Assembly: GCF_003590855.1 (NCBI RefSeq)
Contig: NZ_QYUP01000008.1
Location: 1-64,000, forward strand
Direction: 5' to 3'
DNA: 64,000 nucleotides
From: Massilia cavernae
GTDB taxonomy: Bacteria; Pseudomonadota; Gammaproteobacteria; Burkholderiales; Burkholderiaceae_D
Part shown: in pieces, positions 1-8,609 of the stretch
How the letters are laid out: each line of letters starts with the position of its first letter
How positions within the stretch are numbered: position 1 is the stretch's first letter
Notes under the pieces: generated by a model
What the model was told of the DNA's origin: nothing
Seen by the model: only the letters and a program-made list of their open reading frames with translations
Databases searched by the model: none
Program-made: the position numbers and the translations under genes

Positions 1-1734
1 GATGTGGCGCGCGGCACCTTCATTATCGCCGGTCAGCATGACTGTCCTGATGCCCAGGCCGTGGAGGCGCGCGACGGCCTCGCGGCTCTCCGGCTTGACG
101 GCGTCGCCGAAGGCCAGTAGCCCGACCAGCTTCGGTTCCGGCGTAAGTTGCGCGAGCCAGGAAACCGTCTGGCCGGCTGCTTCGTGTTCCTGCGCGGCGC
201 GCGCCAGGTCGCCCGTTCCGACGCCGTGGCGTTCCATCAGCCGCCGGTTGCCCAGCGCATAACCGGCGCCGTCGACGGTGGCCGTCACGCCGTGGCCGGG
301 AACGGCTTTGACATCGGTGGCGGCCAGCGGCACGCGCCCTGCCGCCTCGCCAACTGCGCGCGCCAGCGGATGCTCGCTGCCTTGCTGGATGGCGGCGGCC
401 AGTGCCAGCATCGCATCGTGACTGCCATCCGCCGCGATGTGCGCCGCCAAGCGCGGTTTGCCCACGGTGAGCGTGCCGGTCTTGTCGAAGGCGACGACAT
501 CCACGCCGTGCAGCAGCTCGAGCGCCTGTGCATCCTTGATCAGGATGCCGTGGCGCGCCGCCACGCCGGTGCCGGCCATGATGGCGGTGGGCGTCGCGAG
601 TCCCAGCGCGCATGGGCAGGCGATGACCAGCACCGCCACCGCGTTCAGCACGGCCGCACTCCAGTCGCCGTTGTACAGGGACCAGCCGGCGAAGGTGGCC
701 AGCGCGATCGCCAGGATCACCGGCACGAATACCGCGCTGACCCGGTCCACCAGGCGCTGGATCGGCGCCTTGGCGGATTGCGCATCCTCGACCGCGCGGA
801 TGATGCGGGCCAGCGTGGATTCGGCGCCCAGCGCAGTGGCGCGCGCGACCACCATGCCGTCGCCGTTGACCGAACCGCCAATCAGCTGGCTGCCGGGCCC
901 TTTGGTGACCGGCATGCTTTCGCCGGTGAGCATCGATTCGTCCGCGTGGCTCGCGCCTTCGATCACCACGCCGTCCATCGGCACACGCTCGCCAGGGCGC
1001 ACCAGCACCTCGTCGCCCACGCGCAGCGCTTCGACCGGCACTTCGCGTACCTCGCCTCCCGCGCGCATCCGCGCGGTGGCCGGACGCAACGCCTGCAAGG
1101 CCCGGATCGCCTCCGTGGTCTGCCGCTTGGCGCGCGTTTCCAGCCACTTGCCAAGCCGGACGAGCGTGATGACCACGGCCGCGGCTTCGAAGTAAAGGTG
1201 GCCGCCCTGCCTTGGCTGCGCCAGCCACTGGAACATGCTCAGGCCGTACGCCGCCGAAGTGCCCAGTGCCACCAGCAGGTCCATATTGCCGGTCCTGGCC
1301 AACAGCGCCTTCCATGCGCCGCGGTAGAAGCGCGCGCCGATCCAGAACTGCACAGGCGTGGCTAGCGCGAACTGGACCCAGCCGGGGAGCATCAAATAGA
1401 TGCCCACCAGCTCGGCGAGCATGGGCGCAAGCAGCGGCAGCGTCAGTGCGGCCGATACCGCTATCTCGAGGGGTTCTGTGGACGTGGCGGCGGGTGCCGG
1501 TGCGGCGGCGGCAACGGGCACCGCCTTGTAGCCGGCGCGCTCCACCGCCTGTACCAGTTGTGCGGTGTCGAGCGCGTTGTCCGACGTGACGAAGGCGCGC
1601 TCCATCGCCAGGTTGACGTTGGCGTCGCGCACGCCCGGCACGGCGCGCAGGGCCTTCTCGACACGGCCTGCACAGGATGCGCAGCTCATGCCTTCGATCG
1701 GCAGCGTCAGTTCGTTCGCGTTCGCTGTTGCCAT
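1..1734 (-). CDS. copA: Copper-exporting P1B-type ATPase (3' end outside window)
   Basis: Inner-membrane pump that exports Cu(I) from the cytoplasm at the expense of ATP. The start is the ATG at 1734-1732, and 578 codons are visible before the window edge. One N-terminal heavy-metal-associated domain carries GMSCASC (residues 15-21). The actuator-domain TGES lies at 270-273, the intramembrane metal site CPC at 373-375, and the phosphorylation motif DKTGT at 417-421. The last visible part contains the TGDN hinge motif of the P domain, so only the end of the ATP-binding region and the last membrane helices are missing. The gene diverges from a multicopper oxidase. A MerR-type promoter with a 19-bp spacer lies directly upstream, so copper induction by CueR is likely; cueR itself is not visible here. 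Confidence 0.95.
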   Translation of the reverse strand, partial: MATANANELTLPIEGMSCASCAGRVEKALRAVPGVRDANVNLAMERAFVTSDNALDTAQLVQAVERAGYKAVPVAAAAPAPAATSTEPLEIAVSAALTLPLLAPMLAELVGIYLMLPGWVQFALATPVQFWIGARFYRGAWKALLARTGNMDLLVALGTSAAYGLSMFQWLAQPRQGGHLYFEAAAVVITLVRLGKWLETRAKRQTTEAIRALQALRPATARMRAGGEVREVPVEALRVGDEVLVRPGERVPMDGVVIEGASHADESMLTGESMPVTKGPGSQLIGGSVNGDGMVVARATALGAESTLARIIRAVEDAQSAKAPIQRLVDRVSAVFVPVILAIALATFAGWSLYNGDWSAAVLNAVAVLVIACPCALGLATPTAIMAGTGVAARHGILIKDAQALELLHGVDVVAFDKTGTLTVGKPRLAAHIAADGSHDAMLALAAAIQQGSEHPLARAVGEAAGRVPLAATDVKAVPGHGVTATVDGAGYALGNRRLMERHGVGTGDLARAAQEHEAAGQTVSWLAQLTPEPKLVGLLAFGDAVKPESREAVARLHGLGIRTVMLTGDNEGAARHI

Positions 1735-1762
1735 GATGCTCCCCAGAATGTGTAATGCAGCC

Positions 1763-1793
1763 ATCTTGAACCTTCCCATGATTGTAAGGTCAA
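1763..1793 (-). promoter_or_regulatory. CueR-type promoter/operator for copA
   Basis: On the minus strand a TTGACC -35 element (1793-1788) is separated by 19 bp from CAAGAT as -10 (1768-1763). The spacer contains an interrupted dyad, ACCTT/AAGGT, spanning 1770-1790. The over-long 19-bp spacer with this dyad is the signature of MerR-family metal-sensor promoters, and ACCTTCC matches known CueR sites. It faces copA. Confidence 0.75.
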
Positions 1794-1817
1794 GCGCGAT
1801 TTTTCACATAAAGGGGC

Positions 1818-1848
1818 TTGACCTTCCCATCATGGCAAGGTCCATCGT
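1818..1848 (+). promoter_or_regulatory. CueR-type promoter/operator for the multicopper oxidase
   Basis: TTGACC (1818-1823) and a weak -10 CATCGT (1843-1848) are separated by 19 bp. The spacer holds the dyad ACCTT(N11)AAGGT at 1821-1841. The operator has the same 21-bp layout as the copA-facing site about 50 bp away. Each transcription unit therefore appears to have its own operator. Confidence 0.72.
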
Positions 1849-1932
1849 CCATGCACGCTATACTTATTCACCGCGCCATCGAGGGACAACGCTGGCGCGC
1901 CGGCACACTAAACGCAGCAAAAGGAACAGCAG

Positions 1933-3315
1933 ATGGTTTCACGCAGAGATTTCTTCCGCGGCGCGGGTGCCGCCGCCGTCAGCACCGCGATCGTCAGCCG
2001 CGTCGGCGCAGCCTCGCTGCCGGAAGCGGTAATCATGGACAAGGCCACCACCCAGGCGCCGCTGGCGCCGCCCAACGGCCGTCCGTACAACCCGGTAGTC
2101 ACGCTCAATGGCTGGACGCTCCCGTGGCGCATGAAGGACGGCGTCAAGGAGTTCCACCTGGTGGCCGAACCGGTGGTGCGCGAAATCGCGCCCGGCATGA
2201 AGGCCAACCTGTGGGGTTACAACGGCCAGTCGCCGGGACCGACCATCGAGGTGGTCGAGGGCGACCGCGTGCGCATCTACGTCACCAACAAGCTGCCCGA
2301 GCACACCAGCATCCACTGGCACGGCCAGCGCCTGCCGAACGGCATGGATGGCGTGACCGGCCTGACCCAGCCTGCCATCCCGGTCGGCAAGACCTTCGTG
2401 TACGAATTCGAAGCGCGCCGTCCGGGCACCTTCATGTACCACCCGCACGCGGACGAGATGACGCAGATGGCGATGGGGATGATGGGCTTCTGGGTCACGC
2501 ATCCGAAGGACCCGGCCTTCCAGCGCGTCGACCGCGATTTCTGCTTCCTGCTCAATTCCTACGACATCGAGCCGGGCAGCGCGACGCCGAAGGTCAACAC
2601 GATGCTGGACTTTAACCTGTGGACCTTCAACAGCCGCGCCTTCCCCGGCATCGACCCGATGGTGGTGGGCCTGAACGACAAGGTCCGCATCCGGATCGGC
2701 AACCTGACCATGACCAACCACCCGATCCACATCCACGGCCATGAATTCACCGTGACCGGCACCGACGGCGGATGGACGCCGCCCGCCTCGCGCTGGCCGG
2801 AGGTGACGACCGATATCGCGGTGGGCCAGATGCGCGCGATCGAGTTCGTGGCCAACGAGCCGGGCGACTGGGCCTTCCACTGCCACAAGTCGCACCACAC
2901 GATGAACGCGATGGGGCACGATGTGCCGACCATGATCGGCGTCGATCAGCGCGACATGGTCGGGAAGATCAACAAGCTGGTGCCCGACTACATGATCATG
3001 GGCGACAAGGGCATGGCAGACATGGCGGAGATGGAAATGCCGCTGCCGGACAACACGCTACCGATGATGACGGGCACCGGGCAGTTCGGCGCGATGGGCA
3101 TGGGCGGCATGTTCACCACCGTAAAGGTGCGCAAGGGACTGGCGCGCGGCGACTACAAGGACCCGGGCTGGTACAAGCATCCGGCCGGCACCGTCGCCTA
3201 CGAATGGAAAGGTGACGCCGCACCGCAGGCCGTGCGGGCACCGGACGCCGCGCCCGCGAAGCCAGGGGAAAAGGTACTGCAGGTCAGGAAGCCTGGCCAG
3301 CATCACGGCCACTAA
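1933..3315 (+). CDS. Tat-exported multicopper oxidase (copper tolerance)
   Basis: Periplasmic multicopper oxidase of 460 residues, expected to oxidise Cu(I) or phenolic substrates with reduction of O2 to water. The N-terminus MVSRRDFFRGAG followed by an alanine-rich stretch is a twin-arginine signal. All four copper-ligand motifs are present: HWHG near residue 128, HPH near 170, HPIHIHGH from 263, and HCHxxHHxxxxM from 316, the last including the type-1 Met. A methionine-rich segment (about residues 355-400) and a His-rich C-terminus (HHGH) fit a copper-handling role. AAAGGAA precedes the ATG. Promoter context links it to CopA, and it is followed after 40 bp by a broken CusF-like gene that was probably co-transcribed. 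Confidence 0.93.
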   Translation: MVSRRDFFRGAGAAAVSTAIVSRVGAASLPEAVIMDKATTQAPLAPPNGRPYNPVVTLNGWTLPWRMKDGVKEFHLVAEPVVREIAPGMKANLWGYNGQSPGPTIEVVEGDRVRIYVTNKLPEHTSIHWHGQRLPNGMDGVTGLTQPAIPVGKTFVYEFEARRPGTFMYHPHADEMTQMAMGMMGFWVTHPKDPAFQRVDRDFCFLLNSYDIEPGSATPKVNTMLDFNLWTFNSRAFPGIDPMVVGLNDKVRIRIGNLTMTNHPIHIHGHEFTVTGTDGGWTPPASRWPEVTTDIAVGQMRAIEFVANEPGDWAFHCHKSHHTMNAMGHDVPTMIGVDQRDMVGKINKLVPDYMIMGDKGMADMAEMEMPLPDNTLPMMTGTGQFGAMGMGGMFTTVKVRKGLARGDYKDPGWYKHPAGTVAYEWKGDAAPQAVRAPDAAPAKPGEKVLQVRKPGQHHGH

Positions 3316-3377
3316 GCCTGTCGGCATGAACGTTTATTTCAAGAATGGAGTCATCATGAAATTTTCTAACATATTCA

Positions 3378-5075
3378 TCAGATTTGCTCCGAGAAACCTC
3401 GTCCTTCAGAGGGTGTCGCAAAACGTTTTTCTGCGATCACATCAGGCCCGGGCGATGTTGTGGTTGAGGACGCAAGCCCAAAAAACGCGGCATGCGGCCG
3501 AAAAAACGTATGCGCCCCTCTGAGAGCGTATGGAACGGCGTAAAAGTAGAAAAACAGCGCTCTCAGCAGGGCAACCGCTCTGGACAAGTCGTACGCGATG
3601 ACATGTAAGGCAAATTCGCGCTTGACCGCCTGTAGCCCACGTCGGCGAAAGCGATCCAGGCCCTGCTGACCGCGCAGGCTGCTGAACACTGGTTCGACGA
3701 TCGCCTTGCGCTGGCTGAAAATGTAGCGCGCCTGGCGATGCTGCATCACGAGACGAAGCGCGTCCCGTTGCTCATCCTCGGGGTAGCGCTTGATGCGCCG
3801 CCCCTGCGCGGCCTTCGTACAGTTCGCACGCAGGCGGCAAGCTGTGCAGCTTGATGCCGCATACACGCTCACTGCCCGCGTGCGCGGTGTTTCTCCGCAT
3901 TTGGAAATGAGGACCAAGGTTTGGCCGGCAGGGCATCGGTAAGTGTCGGTATGCGCGTCGTAGGTGAATGCGCTCTTGTGGTACAGCCCCTCCTCTTTGG
4001 TCTTGGCAGGCCACTGGCCCTCCGGACACAACAAGCTGATATCGCGTGTGAGCGTCGCGTCAATCACTTCATCATCGAAGTAGCCGGCGTCGAGCAGCAA
4101 TTCCCTGACATCTTCTCCAGTCACGCGTGCACTTTGATCGAGCATCGGTGCGATCACCTTCGTCTCGCTCGATGGATCGATTTCGAAGGCTGTGATGATT
4201 CTGTCTGGATTTGCCAGTACCGATGGTTTGTACGACGCCGCAAACCCGTGTCCACGTTTCAGGCGCTGTACCATGGCCTCCGGTTCGCTGCCGCTGATAC
4301 GCAAGGTCTCGACATTCTTGCCATTGCTGCGGCGCGCAGTCTGGCGCTGCTCGAAGAGTTCCTGGCATCGCGCACTGCGTTCCTGTTCCTGCTGCGCCGC
4401 CCGATTCTCCGGTGTGCGTTCTACGGCCTGGTGCGCCGCTGTTGCGCGCGCCTTGACGGCCTCTTCCTTGAGCAGATTGTAGTGCGAGCAAGCCGCTTCA
4501 ATAACGGTGCCGTCACCGGCCAACCGAGCGCTGCCAGAACCCGTCGCTTTCAAAATCGACCCGGTCAGCGATTCAAAGAAATCCCGGGTCAGCGACGCTT
4601 CATGCTGGACGATGAAGCGTCCGATGTTGGCATGGTCCGGCGCGATGCCGCCGGTCACCCACATGCATCCGAGATCGAGTCGCGCCAGCCGTTCCAATTC
4701 GCGCAGGGAATGCACCCCTTGCATCACGCCGTACAGGATCAGGCCGACCATCAGTTGCGGCGCATAGGGAGCGCGGCCAGTTGCAGCGTAGCGCCGCTCA
4801 AACGCTTGCCAGTCTTGTGCTCCGAGCAGACGGGCCACGGTAAATGGAGCATGCTGGCCAGAACGCTTCAGATGTTCTTCCAGACGCATCGTCCCCAGGA
4901 AAATGGCGTTGGCATCGCCCGTCACGAAACGCCGACCGCTATGGACCGCCGTTTGCAGAGCCGGCGCATCCGAACCTGCCGGCACGCCGCCAAACAAATC
5001 GTACTGCGGATCGTCGGGCGAAGGTAATTTGCGGGTGCTGCTCATTGTCGGTTCCTGGCGTTTCATTCTGAGCAA
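3378..5075 (-). CDS. IS1182-family transposase
   Basis: DDE transposase of 565 residues. The N-terminal DUF772-like region contains PQLMVGLILYGVMQGVHSLRELE. Catalytic acidic positions are suggested by LAGDGTVIEA, LLLDAGYFDD and the C-terminal KAIVEPVFSSLRG block. A zinc-like cysteine cluster (CTACRLRANC) precedes the last domain. The reading frame has no stop inside the element: it passes through the terminal repeat at 3409-3423 and ends at 3378 in flanking DNA, so the last residues (about GRGFSEQI) come from the target. The natural C-terminus is therefore altered, although the catalytic core is complete. Confidence 0.9.
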   Translation of the reverse strand: MLRMKRQEPTMSSTRKLPSPDDPQYDLFGGVPAGSDAPALQTAVHSGRRFVTGDANAIFLGTMRLEEHLKRSGQHAPFTVARLLGAQDWQAFERRYAATGRAPYAPQLMVGLILYGVMQGVHSLRELERLARLDLGCMWVTGGIAPDHANIGRFIVQHEASLTRDFFESLTGSILKATGSGSARLAGDGTVIEAACSHYNLLKEEAVKARATAAHQAVERTPENRAAQQEQERSARCQELFEQRQTARRSNGKNVETLRISGSEPEAMVQRLKRGHGFAASYKPSVLANPDRIITAFEIDPSSETKVIAPMLDQSARVTGEDVRELLLDAGYFDDEVIDATLTRDISLLCPEGQWPAKTKEEGLYHKSAFTYDAHTDTYRCPAGQTLVLISKCGETPRTRAVSVYAASSCTACRLRANCTKAAQGRRIKRYPEDEQRDALRLVMQHRQARYIFSQRKAIVEPVFSSLRGQQGLDRFRRRGLQAVKREFALHVIAYDLSRAVALLRALFFYFYAVPYALRGAHTFFRPHAAFFGLASSTTTSPGPDVIAEKRFATPSEGRGFSEQI

Positions 5076-5110
5076 TATTTTATCGCGCAGAGGGCTTTTG
5101 CGACACCCTC
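3409..5110 (-). mobile_element. IS1182-family insertion sequence
   Basis: A 1702-bp element bounded by a perfect 15-bp inverted repeat, GAGGGTGTCGCAAAA at 3409-3423 and its complement at 5096-5110. It is flanked by the direct repeat TTCA (3405-3408 and 5111-5114), probably the target duplication. It carries one large transposase gene on the minus strand. It has inserted into an older insertion inside the CusF-like gene, apparently in the loop of a small stem-loop (CTCGTCC-TTCA-GGGCAGGGAG once the IS is removed). Confidence 0.85.
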
Positions 5111-5410
5111 TTCAGGGCAGGGAGTGAAAGGAGCCGGGCGCGAAGCGCACGCAGCCGTCCACGTGAAATAATGTTTTGAACTTTGGTGTTGGGGCATGGT
5201 CAAACTCCCTAAGTGCTTCAGTATGCGATTACGCGCTGGGGCATCAGTCACCTGTACCGTTTTTTCCGATCCGCGGTCGCCTTTAGGCGAGGTCGAGAGA
5301 TATCCTGCGGATTGAATAAGAAGCTGGGCTACCTTCAGTCCGGCTTCCGTCTGGGGCATCAGACGCCAGCAGTGGGAATCCCCTTCCGTTTACGACGGGG
5401 AGGATGTCAA
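5111..5410 (+). mobile_element. Probable IS200/IS605-type remnant (right end)
   Basis: Together with 3388-3408, this non-coding DNA sits between the two halves of the CusF-like gene and contains the IS1182 copy. Its right end, about 5377-5410, reads GAATCCCC, a short arm, then CGACGGGGAGGATGTCAA. I recognise this as the hairpin-plus-GGATGTCAA end common downstream of TnpB genes, with TCAA as the usual right cleavage tetranucleotide. The host reading frame resumes exactly after TCAA. No intact tnpA or tnpB remains, so it is either a non-autonomous (PATE/MITE-like) copy or a decayed element. The family assignment comes from memory of end sequences and needs a search. Confidence 0.45.
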
Positions 5411-5726
5411 CGCAGCAGCACTTTTCATGTCCTTCGGCGCCAGCGTGGCCACCGAGACCGCGCCTACTCCCACCGCCACCGCAGCGGCGGCATTGGTGGC
5501 CGGCGAAGTCAAGAAAGTGGACAAGGAAGCGGGCAAGCTCACCGTCAAGCACGGCCCGCTGGCCAGCCTGGACATGCCAGCCATGACGATGGTGTTCCGC
5601 GTGAAGGAGCCAGCCATGCTCGACCAGGTCAAGCCGGGCGACAAGATCAACTTCGCCGCCGAGCGCGTCAACGGCCAAATCACCGTCACCCGCCTCGAAG
5701 CCGCGAAGTAAGGCGGACACGCCCGT

Positions 5727-6230
5727 TTACAGATCGATCTTGCCGTGCTCGACCGGGTCGACCTTTGGCGGCTCGCCAGTAAGGGCCGCCCTGGCCACGG
5801 CAAACAGCGACACCATCTTGTTCGCAGCCGTATCCCAATACTCCGCGCTGTGCGGCACCACGCGAATCAAGGCCACGTGCGGATCGTCCGGCCCGCTGGG
5901 GAGCCATGCCTCGACGAAGGGATTCCACAACTCATGCACCTTGACGGGGTCGACCACGCGCTCGGCGGTTCCGCTGACCGACACATACAGTCCATCCTTC
6001 GGTTCGGCGAAGCTGGCGTTGACCTCCGGTTGATGAGCAATGTTTTCCCACAGGTCAGTATTGATCGAGGTGAAGAACCAGAGCTCGCCCGCTGGCCCCA
6101 TTTCCTGGTTGGTCATCGGGGTGGCGATCAGATGGCCGTACTTGTCGGTGCAGGTGAACATGGCGAAACGAACGGAATCGATTTTGTCCTTAAGTTCCTT
6201 CACGTGGTGCATCGAATCAGTTGGGAACAT
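5727..6230 (-). CDS. Pyridoxamine 5'-phosphate oxidase-fold general stress protein
   Basis: Protein of 167 residues of the general-stress-protein-26 branch of the PNPOx-like flavin-binding fold. Diagnostic segments are RFAMFTCTDKYGHLIATPMT (strand pair), ELWFFTSINTDLWENI, VSVSGTAERV and VVPHSAEYWDTAANKMVSLF near the C-terminus. Members bind FMN, FAD or F420, but the physiological substrate is generally unknown. The ATG at 6230 is chosen because AGGAGT lies just upstream; the longer frame to 6314 has no ribosome site and a non-conserved leader. The gene runs tail-to-tail toward the broken copper gene. Confidence 0.85.
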   Translation of the reverse strand: MFPTDSMHHVKELKDKIDSVRFAMFTCTDKYGHLIATPMTNQEMGPAGELWFFTSINTDLWENIAHQPEVNASFAEPKDGLYVSVSGTAERVVDPVKVHELWNPFVEAWLPSGPDDPHVALIRVVPHSAEYWDTAANKMVSLFAVARAALTGEPPKVDPVEHGKIDL

Positions 6231-6435
6231 GGGGACTCCTTGGTTTGTCCTGAACAGTAGTTCATTCTGGGCGTGTCTTGTGGCGCCCTCTGTGCGGCGC
6301 CGAACGCAAGCCACAACAATACTGGCCCGAAAAGGTTCAGTTGTTCACATTGAGGCCGGTCATCCGGTCCACGTCGCTGCGGCCGATACTTGAAGTCCGG
6401 GGCGAGGCGCCTCGCTACTTCAGGGAGGAAATGTG

Positions 6436-7407
6436 ATGCATCCAGGCGAGCAACTGGCCCGCCACAGCGCGCGCAACTGGCTGCGCCATAACGACAAGGT
6501 GCGCGATGCCGTGCTGCGGCACCTGCCCGAGCTGATCGCCGGCCCGGACCTGATCACTGGGCTGCAGGAGCGCACCGTGCAGGTGCCGGTGCGCTTGCTC
6601 GAACACGCGCGCTTCAGGCTGGCCGAGCCGCGCAGCCGGACCGGCGCCGGCCAAGGCGCAGGCAAGCCGGGTGACGTACTGCAGTGGGCCGCGCGGCATG
6701 ACTTGGCCGATGGCGACGGCGGCAACGAAGACGGCGGGGTCAGGCTGCTGCTGGAACTCTCCATCGACGAAGTGATGGACTGGGTGTGGGAAGAGCTCAG
6801 GCTGCCGGACCTGAAGCTGAAAGCCCGTGCGCGCAAGCCCGGCATCAGCGCCGTCATCCTGTTCGTGCTCGACGTCTCGGCCAGCATGACCGAGCTGGAA
6901 CGCAAACTGGCCAAATCGTTTTTCTTCTTTGCGCTGCAGGGCATCCGCCGCCAGTACGCGCGGGTGGAAACCCGCTTCGTCGCACACACCACCCACGCTT
7001 GGCAATTCAGCGAGGCCGAGTTCTTTCAGGTGTCGGGCATGGGCGGCACCATCGCGTCCAGCGCCTTCAGGCTGGCGCTCGACATCGTGCGCAAGGAGTT
7101 CGACCCAGCGCAGGACAATGTCTACATGTTCTATGCATCGGACGGTGAAAACTTTACAGAGGACCGCACCGCGGCCGGCGAGGCGCTGACCGAACTTGGC
7201 ACGATGCTCAACCACATCGGCTATGTTGAAACCCTGCCCGGCGTAACGCGCTCGCTGGAAACCGAGATGCGGCGCCTGTGCGGCGAGCTGGAGCGGCGTG
7301 GCGTGCCGATCGGCAGCAGCGTGCTGACCGGTCCCGACGACGTTTGGCGCGCCTTGCGAAAATTTTTCACGCAGAAAGCGGACGACAGCGCGGAGGCCCC
7401 GGCATGA
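6436..7407 (+). CDS. DUF444 / YeaH-type von Willebrand A-like protein
   Basis: Protein of about 323 residues of the YeaH/YhbH (DUF444) family. The core VILFVLDVSASMTELERKLAKSFFFFAL is the family's VWA-like segment with a MIDAS-type DxSxS. MGGTIASSAFRLALDIV and NVYMFYASDGENFTED follow. It is shorter at the N-terminus than the roughly 420-residue E. coli protein. In enterobacteria this family is encoded with the PrkA serine kinase and the SpoVR protein YcgB and is induced by starvation and nitrogen stress. Here only the SpoVR partner follows, overlapping by 4 nt. AGGGAGGAA precedes both the GTG at 6433 and the ATG at 6436; the spacing favours the ATG. Confidence 0.85.
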   Translation: MHPGEQLARHSARNWLRHNDKVRDAVLRHLPELIAGPDLITGLQERTVQVPVRLLEHARFRLAEPRSRTGAGQGAGKPGDVLQWAARHDLADGDGGNEDGGVRLLLELSIDEVMDWVWEELRLPDLKLKARARKPGISAVILFVLDVSASMTELERKLAKSFFFFALQGIRRQYARVETRFVAHTTHAWQFSEAEFFQVSGMGGTIASSAFRLALDIVRKEFDPAQDNVYMFYASDGENFTEDRTAAGEALTELGTMLNHIGYVETLPGVTRSLETEMRRLCGELERRGVPIGSSVLTGPDDVWRALRKFFTQKADDSAEAPA

Positions 7408-8609
7408 CGACGGCAACCCAACACACGCTGGCCGGCTATGGCGCGCAGCTGGAAGCGCTGGCGCTGGAGCTTGGCATGGACTTTTACCCGGTCAACTTCG
7501 ACCTGGTGCCGTCCAACTTCATGGTCGAGATCGCCGTCCACGGCCTGCCGGTGCGCCTGCGCCACTGGTCTTTCGGCATCCGCTACATCCACCATCTGGT
7601 GCGCCAGCACATGGGGCATTCGCACATCGTTGAAGCGATGTTCCCCGGCGACCCATGCCAGGCCTACATGCAGGAGCAGAACTCGCTGGCCGAAAACACC
7701 CTGGTGACCGCCCACGCATTGGGGCACGCCGATTTCGCCAAGAACAAGCAGTTGTTCACCCGTTTCATGGACATGGCCGGCAGCCGTATCCTGGAGCGGA
7801 GCGCGGCGCGCGCCAACCGGCTCGAGCGCGCACTACAGGCCCACGGGCTGGAACGGGTCGAGGCCGTGCTCGACGCGGCGCTTTCGCTGGAAATCCACAT
7901 CGACACCAACCAGCCGCTGCATCGGCCGCCCTACCCCGAATTCGCCAGCGAGCCGTCCCAGCGCCCGCCGCCGCCGCCCCGGCCCGAAGCCGACCTGCTG
8001 TGGTTCATCGCGCGCTACGCGCCGGAACTGGAGGACTGGGAGCGCGACATCTTCCTCGCGGTGCGCGAAGAAGCCTACTACTTCCACCCCATCCACGCCT
8101 GCCAGATCATGAACGAAGGCTGGGCATCGTACTGGCATGCGCGCCTGCTGTGCGAAGCCACCTTCCTGCCGCACGAGCTGTACCTGGCCGCCATCAAGTC
8201 GCACCCGGACGTGGTGCGCCCGTTCGCCGGCAGCCAGCAGCTGGTGCTGTCGCTCAATCCCTGCCACCTGGGCTGCTCGCTGTGGGAGTACATCATCGAG
8301 AAGCACGGTATGGACAAGGCGCGCCAAATTTGCCGCGAGGAAGACGATTTCGGCTTTATCCGCAACTACCTCGACCAGGAAATCTCCGACCGGCTCGACC
8401 TGTTCGTGTACGAGGCGCGGCGCCACGGCGAGACCCGCATCGCCACCCGCGACATCCATGCCATCCGCGAAGCCATCCTGGCGCCGCGCTTCAACTACGG
8501 CGCGCCGTCGGTCATGGTGTCGCAGGTAGGCGCCGACGGCAGCCTCGACCTGCGCCACGACTACCTGCACGATGGCGCGGGCTGGACCTGGCACAGGCCG
8601 AGCGTGTGA
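7404..8609 (+). CDS. SpoVR family protein (C-terminal frameshift)
   Basis: Protein of 401 residues with the SpoVR/YcgB signature: YPVNFDLVPSNFM, RHWSFGIRYIHH, MQEQNSLAENTLVTAHALGHADFAKNK, AYYFHPIHACQIMNEGWASYWHA and the NPCHLGCSLWEYI block. Its function is unknown; the family accompanies DUF444 proteins in stress operons, and here the ATGA overlap implies translational coupling. A one-base loss at about 8574-8582 shifts the end of the frame, so the protein stops with GWTWHRPSV. The other frame continues to 8710 with LDLAQAERVMEYVARVWRRPV, which matches the normal SpoVR C-terminus. The native gene thus spans 7404-8710, and about 40 terminal residues are lost or the base is a sequence error. 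Confidence 0.85.
   Translation: MTTATQHTLAGYGAQLEALALELGMDFYPVNFDLVPSNFMVEIAVHGLPVRLRHWSFGIRYIHHLVRQHMGHSHIVEAMFPGDPCQAYMQEQNSLAENTLVTAHALGHADFAKNKQLFTRFMDMAGSRILERSAARANRLERALQAHGLERVEAVLDAALSLEIHIDTNQPLHRPPYPEFASEPSQRPPPPPRPEADLLWFIARYAPELEDWERDIFLAVREEAYYFHPIHACQIMNEGWASYWHARLLCEATFLPHELYLAAIKSHPDVVRPFAGSQQLVLSLNPCHLGCSLWEYIIEKHGMDKARQICREEDDFGFIRNYLDQEISDRLDLFVYEARRHGETRIATRDIHAIREAILAPRFNYGAPSVMVSQVGADGSLDLRHDYLHDGAGWTWHRPSV

Larger units (their letters stand above)
3356..5711 (+). pseudogene. CusF-like periplasmic copper-binding protein, split by nested mobile elements
   Basis: Two host segments, 3356-3387 and 5411-5711, join in frame into one small secreted protein. The first gives MKFSNIFIRFA, the start of a signal peptide after a GGAG ribosome site. 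The second continues as hydrophobic AAALFMSFGASVA, a signal-peptide end, then the mature domain. The mature part has the CusF/CusB-CusF-like pattern GEVKKVDKEAGKLTVKHG, then DMPAMTM (His and Met copper ligands; the CusF Trp position is Met here), and ends at the TAA at 5709-5711. The intervening 2 kb is foreign. Read through, the first segment now ends shortly inside the insertion. Translation from ATG 5427 would give a cytoplasmic, signal-less protein. Role (inferred from family and neighbours): periplasmic Cu(I) chaperone in the copA/multicopper oxidase regulon. Confidence 0.8.

Noticed and set aside
23-1315. 430-codon minus-strand frame inside copA
   Set aside because: Off-frame shadow; the real CopA frame runs 1734 to the window edge with all P-type ATPase motifs.
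6398-6415. Terminator at palindrome GCGAGGCGCCTCGC
   Set aside because: No loop and no T-run; it lies just upstream of the DUF444 start and is better seen as a chance palindrome.
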